Source of the DNA: an uncultured Prevotellaceae bacterium
GTDB lineage: Bacteria > Bacteroidota > Bacteroidia > Bacteroidales > Muribaculaceae
DNA: 8,801 nucleotides
NCBI GenBank assembly: GCA_900541935.1
Contig: UQLZ01000072.1
Location: 1-8,801 of the forward strand
Direction: 5' to 3'
Shown piece after piece: positions 4,903-8,801 of this stretch. The notes under the pieces were generated by a model. The model ran no database searches. It was not told the DNA's origin and saw nothing but the letters and a program-made list of their open reading frames with translations. Within the stretch, counting starts at the first letter, position 1. Each line of letters starts with the position of its first letter. A program made the position numbers and the translations under genes.

Positions 4903-6759
4903 ATGAATTCATACTTGCAAATAGAGGGAGTAAGTAAATCCTTTGGTGACAAATTGCTTTTTGAGGACGTGACTTTTGGTATCTTTGAGGGAGACAAGGT
5001 TGGTCTGATAGCGAAAAACGGAATGGGTAAAACTACCCTTCTGAGGATAATTGCAGGGGAGGAGGTTGCTGATTCCGGTAATATCGTTTTCCATAACGGT
5101 TTGCGTATAGGTTTTCTTCAACAGATGCCGGAATTTGCTCCGGAAATGACGGTTATCGAAGCCTGCCTGTTCTCTAACGACAGTGTGTCATCTGCAATCA
5201 GCAAGTATGAGTTGGCCCTCGTTTCCGGTGACGGTGATGCAATAGAAAAGGCGATGGCAGAGATGGACGCTACCAACGCATGGACCTTTGAGGACCGTGT
5301 TCGCCAGATTCTCGGTCAGTTAAATATTACCAACTTTGACCAGCATGTTGGGCAACTTTCTGGAGGCCAGTTGAAAAGAGTAGCCATTGCCAATATGGTT
5401 ATCTCCGAACCTGATTTCCTTATACTTGACGAGCCGACAAACCACCTTGACGTTGAGGTGATTGAATGGCTTGAGGATTATCTTAAAAGAAGTCGTGCAA
5501 CCTTGCTTATGGTTACCCACGACAGGTATTTCCTTGACCGTGTATGTACTAAAATCATAGAGATTGACAGTTGTCAGGTGTATTCCTACGATGGCAATTA
5601 CGACTATTATCTTGCAAAAAGAGAGGAGCGAATATCCGCCCAGAATGCAGAGTTGGCAAAAGTAAAGAACCTGCTTAGAACAGAGTTGGATTGGATGCGC
5701 CGTCAGCCGCAGGCAAGAGGCACAAAGGCGAAATACAGAATTGACGCATTCTATGAACTCGACAGAAAATCAAAAGTAAGGCGTGACGACGACAACGTTA
5801 CGCTTAACGTAAACGCATCCTATATTGGTAACAAGATTTTCGAGGCGAAGGATGTTTGCAAAAGATTTGGCGATAAGGTTATTCTTGATAATTTCAACTA
5901 CATCTTTGCGCGTTACGAGAAACTTGGTATTGTTGGCAGTAATGGCGTCGGCAAGACAACGTTTGTCAAACTGCTTCTTGGAGAGGAAGCCCCCGATAGC
6001 GGTTGCTTTGACGTTGGCGAAACAGTTAAATTCGGCTATTACAGTCAGAAAGGCATAGAATTTAACGAGCAGGAAAAGGTTATCGACGCAGTTAAGAAAT
6101 TTGCAGAGGTGATTGTCTTCGATGAGAAGACAAAATATACTGCCTCACAGTTCTTGAAACTATTCCTTTTCTCTCCGGAAAAGCAGCAGAACTATATTTA
6201 CAAACTCAGTGGTGGTGAGAAGCGTCGCCTGTACCTTGCAACAGTCTTGATGCAGAATCCAAACTTCCTTATTCTTGACGAGCCGACAAATGACCTTGAT
6301 ATCGTTACCCTCGGAATCCTTGAAGAATATTTGCAAGCGTTTAAAGGGTGTCTGATAATCATTTCCCACGACCGTTTCTTTATGGACAGAACGATTGAGC
6401 ATTTGTTTGCCTTTGAGGGAGATGGAAAAATCATAGACTTTCCAGGCAATTATTCCGATTTCAGAGATTGGAAGCGGCTTAAGGCTACCGAAGAGGCAAA
6501 GCCAGCAAAGGAAAAGAATAACTGGAAGGGCGACAGGCCGAAAAGTAATAAGCGAACCTATAATGAAAACCGCGAGTTTGAGGCCCTTTCAAAAGAGATT
6601 GAAGAACTTGAACGAGAAAAGGCTGAGATAGAGAAATTGCTTGCTGGAGAAGTGACAGACTACGAGAAAATCAGTGAGTTATCGAACAGAATGGGTGAAA
6701 TCCGTGACCGTCTTGATGAGGCAGAGATGCGTTGGCTCGAACTTTCAGAAAAGGAATAG
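4903..6759 (+). CDS. uup: ABC-F family ATPase, Uup type
   Basis: This 618-residue protein has two ABC ATPase domains in one chain and no membrane segments, the hallmark of the ribosome-associated ABC-F family. Domain 1 has Walker A AKNGMGKT (37-44), LSGGQ (152-156), LILDE (173-177) and H-loop His206. Domain 2 has GSNGVGKT (345-352), LSGGE (435-439), LILDE (456-460) and His489. Between them, the linker that reaches toward the ribosomal P-site tRNA carries WMRRQPQARGTKAKYR (265-280). A C-terminal coiled coil (about 556-615) follows a Lys-rich stretch, as in Uup. The first Walker A has Ala37 where most proteins have Gly, which I believe is usual in this lineage. The protein probably resolves stalled or misfolded ribosome complexes. 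Resistance-type ABC-F proteins usually lack this C-terminal domain. The gene ends nine bases from the convergent GNAT gene. Confidence 0.9.
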   Translation: MNSYLQIEGVSKSFGDKLLFEDVTFGIFEGDKVGLIAKNGMGKTTLLRIIAGEEVADSGNIVFHNGLRIGFLQQMPEFAPEMTVIEACLFSNDSVSSAISKYELALVSGDGDAIEKAMAEMDATNAWTFEDRVRQILGQLNITNFDQHVGQLSGGQLKRVAIANMVISEPDFLILDEPTNHLDVEVIEWLEDYLKRSRATLLMVTHDRYFLDRVCTKIIEIDSCQVYSYDGNYDYYLAKREERISAQNAELAKVKNLLRTELDWMRRQPQARGTKAKYRIDAFYELDRKSKVRRDDDNVTLNVNASYIGNKIFEAKDVCKRFGDKVILDNFNYIFARYEKLGIVGSNGVGKTTFVKLLLGEEAPDSGCFDVGETVKFGYYSQKGIEFNEQEKVIDAVKKFAEVIVFDEKTKYTASQFLKLFLFSPEKQQNYIYKLSGGEKRRLYLATVLMQNPNFLILDEPTNDLDIVTLGILEEYLQAFKGCLIIISHDRFFMDRTIEHLFAFEGDGKIIDFPGNYSDFRDWKRLKATEEAKPAKEKNNWKGDRPKSNKRTYNENREFEALSKEIEELEREKAEIEKLLAGEVTDYEKISELSNRMGEIRDRLDEAEMRWLELSEKE

Positions 6760-6768
6760 AATAATTTG

Positions 6769-7287
6769 TTAGAATATCAATTGTAAGATAGCAATATCAG
6801 CAAAGGTGTTGCCAGTCTTTTGCCAGTCTTTCATTATCCCTGTTTGGATAAATCCGAGTTTCTTGAAGAGGTTGATGCTCTTAGTGTTGTGCGTAGGAAT
6901 TTCTGCGTATAACTGGTGTATGCCTAAGAAATTTCGGGCGTAATCAATAACCATATTGCAGGCTGCTTCTCCGTAGCCAAGCCCTTGCTTGTTCTTGTCG
7001 ATAAGTATTCCGATTGCTGCTCTGGAGTTGAACAGGTCAAAATTGATAAGGTCAATAATGCCAACAGCAGTACCCTCGGCCTCTATTATTAGTCGCAGTT
7101 CGCGGTCAGTGTATATATCTGAAGAATTATTCTCTATATAGTTAAGAATCTGCTTTTTAGAGTATGGAGCAGTAGAGCATCCCAAGTCCCAGTAAGTAGT
7201 GTCGTTTTCCCACCTGTAGATATTGTCAACATCAGCAGGCTCGATAGCACGCAGGCACGCCTTGTCAGAGATTAGTACCTTTTCCAT
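6769..7287 (-). CDS. GNAT family N-acetyltransferase
   Basis: This 172-residue protein has the single-domain GNAT fold, which transfers an acetyl group from acetyl-CoA to an amine. The N-terminus LRAIEPADVDNIYRWEND is typical of the RimJ/RimL/SpeG-like branch. The acetyl-CoA pyrophosphate loop is QGLGYG (101-106). The downstream motif NTKSINLFKKLGF (134-146) is the usual C-terminal GNAT signature. The substrate cannot be told from the sequence; a protein N-terminus, polyamine or small metabolite are all possible. The start codon lies three bases after the recR stop on the same strand, so it is almost certainly co-transcribed with recR. It ends nine bases from the convergent ABC-F gene, with no visible terminator between them. 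Confidence 0.9.
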   Translation of the reverse strand: MEKVLISDKACLRAIEPADVDNIYRWENDTTYWDLGCSTAPYSKKQILNYIENNSSDIYTDRELRLIIEAEGTAVGIIDLINFDLFNSRAAIGILIDKNKQGLGYGEAACNMVIDYARNFLGIHQLYAEIPTHNTKSINLFKKLGFIQTGIMKDWQKTGNTFADIAILQLIF

Positions 7288-7290
7288 TGC

Positions 7291-7914
7291 TTATTTCTTA
7301 AAACTGTCGCTAAAGAGAGTACGGTTTATTATGGAGCGTCCGAGAGTGATTTCATCGGTGTATTCAATCTCATTACCAACAGCCACACCGCGGGCAAGGA
7401 TTGTTATTTTAACTCCAAGGTCGGCAAGTTTTCGGTAAATGTAGAAGTTGGTCGTGTCGCCTTCCATAGTTGCACTAAGAGCAAGAATAACCTCCTTCAC
7501 GCCACCTTCTCGAACACGCTCAACAAGGCTTTCAATCTCGATGCTTTGCGGGCCTACGCCGTCCATTGGGGAAATAAGTCCGCCCAGAACGTGGTAAAGG
7601 CCTCCGTATTGGCGGGTTGATTCAAGAACCATAACGTCTTTAACGTTTTCAACAACGCAGATTGTTGAGGCATCGCGGTTTTCATCAGAGCAGATAGGGC
7701 AGAGGTCTGTTTCAGAAATGTTATGGCATTTCTTACAGTACTTTATTTCCTTTCTCATCTTGATAATTGCCTCGCCTAAAGAGATAGCCGCCGACTCATC
7801 TTCTCGGAGAAGGTGCAGAATTAGTCTAAGTGAAGTCTTTCTGCCTATGCCAGGCAGTTTTGCCATTTCAGATACGGCATTCTCTAATAGTGTTGATGAA
7901 AATTCACGTTCCAT
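7291..7914 (-). CDS. recR: Recombination mediator protein RecR
   Basis: RecR works with RecO (and RecF) to load RecA onto SSB-covered single-stranded DNA during gap repair. The 207-residue length is normal. The N-terminal helix-hairpin-helix contains KLPGIGRKTSLRL (19-31). The zinc finger has Cys60, Cys63, Cys72 and Cys75 (CKKC...CPIC). The Toprim domain starts at about residue 84 (CVVEN) and includes YHVLGGLISPMDGVGP (107-122) and LALSATMEGD (144-153). The C-terminus has RGVAVGNEIEYTD, the region that closes the RecR ring in known structures. All expected motifs are intact. It is the first gene of an operon with the GNAT acetyltransferase. A TAAATTTG -7 box sits only four bases before the ATG (see findings). 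Confidence 0.97.
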   Translation of the reverse strand: MEREFSSTLLENAVSEMAKLPGIGRKTSLRLILHLLREDESAAISLGEAIIKMRKEIKYCKKCHNISETDLCPICSDENRDASTICVVENVKDVMVLESTRQYGGLYHVLGGLISPMDGVGPQSIEIESLVERVREGGVKEVILALSATMEGDTTNFYIYRKLADLGVKITILARGVAVGNEIEYTDEITLGRSIINRTLFSDSFKK

Positions 7915-7918
7915 ACCG

Positions 7919-7926
7919 CAAATTTA
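7919..7926 (-). promoter_or_regulatory. Possible -7 box of recR, unusually close to the start codon
   Basis: On the minus strand TAAATTTG is a full match to TAnnTTTG and ends four bases before the recR ATG. If used, transcription would begin at or next to the start codon, giving a leaderless mRNA. No good -33 box is visible, so a chance match in AT-rich DNA is possible. Confidence 0.35.
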
Positions 7927-7970
7927 CATCTAAAATCTGAATAAAATGCGGTATTTCAGTCGTTTTTCAC

Positions 7971-7978
7971 TAACTTTG
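7971..7978 (+). promoter_or_regulatory. -7 box of engB
   Basis: TAACTTTG is a full match to the Bacteroidetes -7 consensus and lies 19 bases upstream of the engB start codon at 7998. The same octamer is found before the NifU-like operon and before tRNA-Leu. The expected -33 region (about 7946-7951) lacks TTTG. Confidence 0.5.
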
Positions 7979-7997
7979 TGTCCATATAAGGCATAAT

Positions 7998-8606
7998 ATG
8001 GTAATCAAAGAAGCAAAATTCGTTATCAGCAATAGTGATGTGAAGAAATGTCCGGCAGACAATCTGCCGGAGTATGCGTTTATAGGTCGTTCAAATGTAG
8101 GCAAATCCTCGTTGATTAATATGCTTACCGACAGGAAGAAATTGGCAATGACCTCAGCAACTCCAGGAAAGACGATGCTAATCAATCATTTCCTTATCAA
8201 CGACAGTTGGTATATTGTCGATCTGCCGGGATATGGCTATGCCCGCCGAGGTAAGGATACGCGTGACGCATTTGGCAAGTTGATTAAAAGTTACATTATT
8301 AACAGGGAGCAGATGACGAACCTTTTCGTTCTTATTGACTCCCGTCACAAGCCGCAGAAGATTGACATTGAGTTTATCCAGTGGCTTGGAGAGAATGGAG
8401 TGCCGGTTAGCATTGTATTCACTAAGATGGACAAACTCGGACCTAATGCCGGGGTTAGAAACGTTGCTGATTATAAGAAGCATTTGCTTGAGATGTGGGA
8501 AGAGTTGCCGCCTGTGTTTATGACATCAAGTGAAGACCGCAGAGGCAGGGAAGAACTTCTGGATTATATTGATTCAATTAATAAATCAATAAAAAGCGAC
8601 GACTAA
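7998..8606 (+). CDS. engB: Ribosome biogenesis GTPase EngB (YsxC/YihA)
   Basis: EngB is a small essential GTPase that assists assembly of the large ribosomal subunit. The 202-residue length fits the family. All GTPase motifs are intact: G1 GRSNVGKSS (30-38), G2 threonine in ATPGKT (54-59), G3 DLPGYG (75-80), G4 TKMDK (142-146), and G5 TSS (176-178). The family-specific stretch YARRGKD follows G3, and LIDSRHKPQ (112-120) is also characteristic. The start codon sits just downstream of a -7 box and gives a normal N-terminus. The gene diverges from recR. No terminator is seen before the downstream tRNA-Leu, so some transcripts may run into it. Confidence 0.97.
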   Translation: MVIKEAKFVISNSDVKKCPADNLPEYAFIGRSNVGKSSLINMLTDRKKLAMTSATPGKTMLINHFLINDSWYIVDLPGYGYARRGKDTRDAFGKLIKSYIINREQMTNLFVLIDSRHKPQKIDIEFIQWLGENGVPVSIVFTKMDKLGPNAGVRNVADYKKHLLEMWEELPPVFMTSSEDRRGREELLDYIDSINKSIKSDD

Positions 8607-8637
8607 ACAGATTTGTGATAAAAAACAGTCCTTAATA

Positions 8638-8669
8638 TTTGCAAAGTACGGATGAAAGTTGTAACTTTG
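8638..8669 (+). promoter_or_regulatory. Bacteroidetes-type promoter of tRNA-Leu
   Basis: TTTG at 8638-8641 and TAACTTTG at 8662-8669 are 20 bases apart, a full match to the Bacteroidetes -33/-7 pattern. The tRNA begins about 35 bases downstream. The two boxes overlap a 7-bp inverted repeat (GCAAAGT at 8641-8647, ACTTTGC at 8664-8670), which may only reflect the box sequences. Confidence 0.75.
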
Positions 8670-8704
8670 CTCCGCTTTTTCACCGAAGTGTGTGATTAAA
8701 TGCT

Positions 8705-8788
8705 GCTCGGATGGTGGAATGGTAGACACGAAGGACTTAAAATCCTTTGGCCATTGCGGCTGTGCGGGTTCAAGTCCCGCTTCGAGTA
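8705..8788 (+). tRNA. tRNA-Leu (anticodon TAA)
   Basis: This is a complete 84-nt class II tRNA with a long variable arm. The acceptor GCTCGGA pairs with TTCGAGT, including a terminal G-U and one internal G-U. The anticodon stem AAGGA/TCCTT encloses CTTAAAA, giving anticodon TAA (leucine UUA/UUG). The T arm is GCGGG/CCCGC with loop TTCAAGT. The discriminator is A (8788). The next bases are CGA, so CCA is not encoded and must be added by the CCA-adding enzyme, unlike the tRNA-Lys in this window. Its terminator is not seen before the window ends. Confidence 0.95.
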
Positions 8789-8801
8789 CGAGTATTCCTG
8801 A

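Noticed and set aside
4903..6759. The ABC-F protein as an antibiotic-resistance determinant
   Set aside because: The C-terminal coiled coil, the chromosomal housekeeping context and the overall layout fit Uup. Nothing suggests a mobile resistance gene.
8641..8670. 7-bp inverted repeat around the tRNA-Leu promoter
   Set aside because: The right arm is the -7 box itself and the left arm overlaps the -33 box. The symmetry is probably incidental, and the 16-base loop makes a stable hairpin unlikely.
1..8801. CRISPR arrays, insertion sequences, integrases, toxin-antitoxin or phage-defence genes
   Set aside because: I looked for regular direct repeats, terminal inverted repeats, transposase or nuclease motifs and small paired genes and found none.

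Overview
The window looks like ordinary chromosome from a member of the Bacteroidales (phylum Bacteroidota). Three things point that way. Candidate promoters carry the TAnnTTTG -7 box typical of this phylum, two of them with a TTTG -33 box about 20 bases upstream. Most genes lack a Shine-Dalgarno sequence and start after A-rich leaders. The gene set includes the NifU-like/GGGtGRT pair, a DUF2130 protein and a Bacteroidetes-style ABC-F protein. The genus cannot be named from this sequence. No insertion sequence, integrase, phage gene or CRISPR array was seen.

Layout, left to right. Positions 1-120 hold no recognisable gene. A tRNA-Lys(TTT) gene follows on the minus strand, with its own strong promoter and an abutting palindromic terminator. 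Diverging from it is a DUF2130 coiled-coil protein (511-1926). Next is a two-gene plus-strand operon: a NifU/IscU-like iron-sulfur scaffold protein (2092-2784) and a GGGtGRT protein of unknown function (2797-3807). It has its own promoter box, a clear terminator and codon use suggesting high expression. About 300 bases with hairpins and no convincing gene follow. A minus-strand thioredoxin-fold lipoprotein (4227-4703) has its own terminator. It diverges from a Uup-type ABC-F ATPase (4903-6759), which converges with a minus-strand recR-GNAT acetyltransferase operon (7914 down to 6769). Diverging from recR is the ribosome-assembly GTPase gene engB (7998-8606), followed by a plus-strand tRNA-Leu(TAA) gene at the right edge.

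Most genes serve core functions: translation (two tRNAs, Uup, EngB), DNA repair (RecR) and envelope redox chemistry (thioredoxin lipoprotein). The least understood part is the NifU-like/GGGtGRT operon: a probable Fe-S scaffold domain with an altered cysteine pattern, co-transcribed with a cysteine-rich partner. The next is the DUF2130 protein, whose C-terminal core has a D...ExK arrangement resembling PD-(D/E)XK nucleases. The hairpin-rich gap at 3867-4170 is the main non-coding region not explained by the genes.
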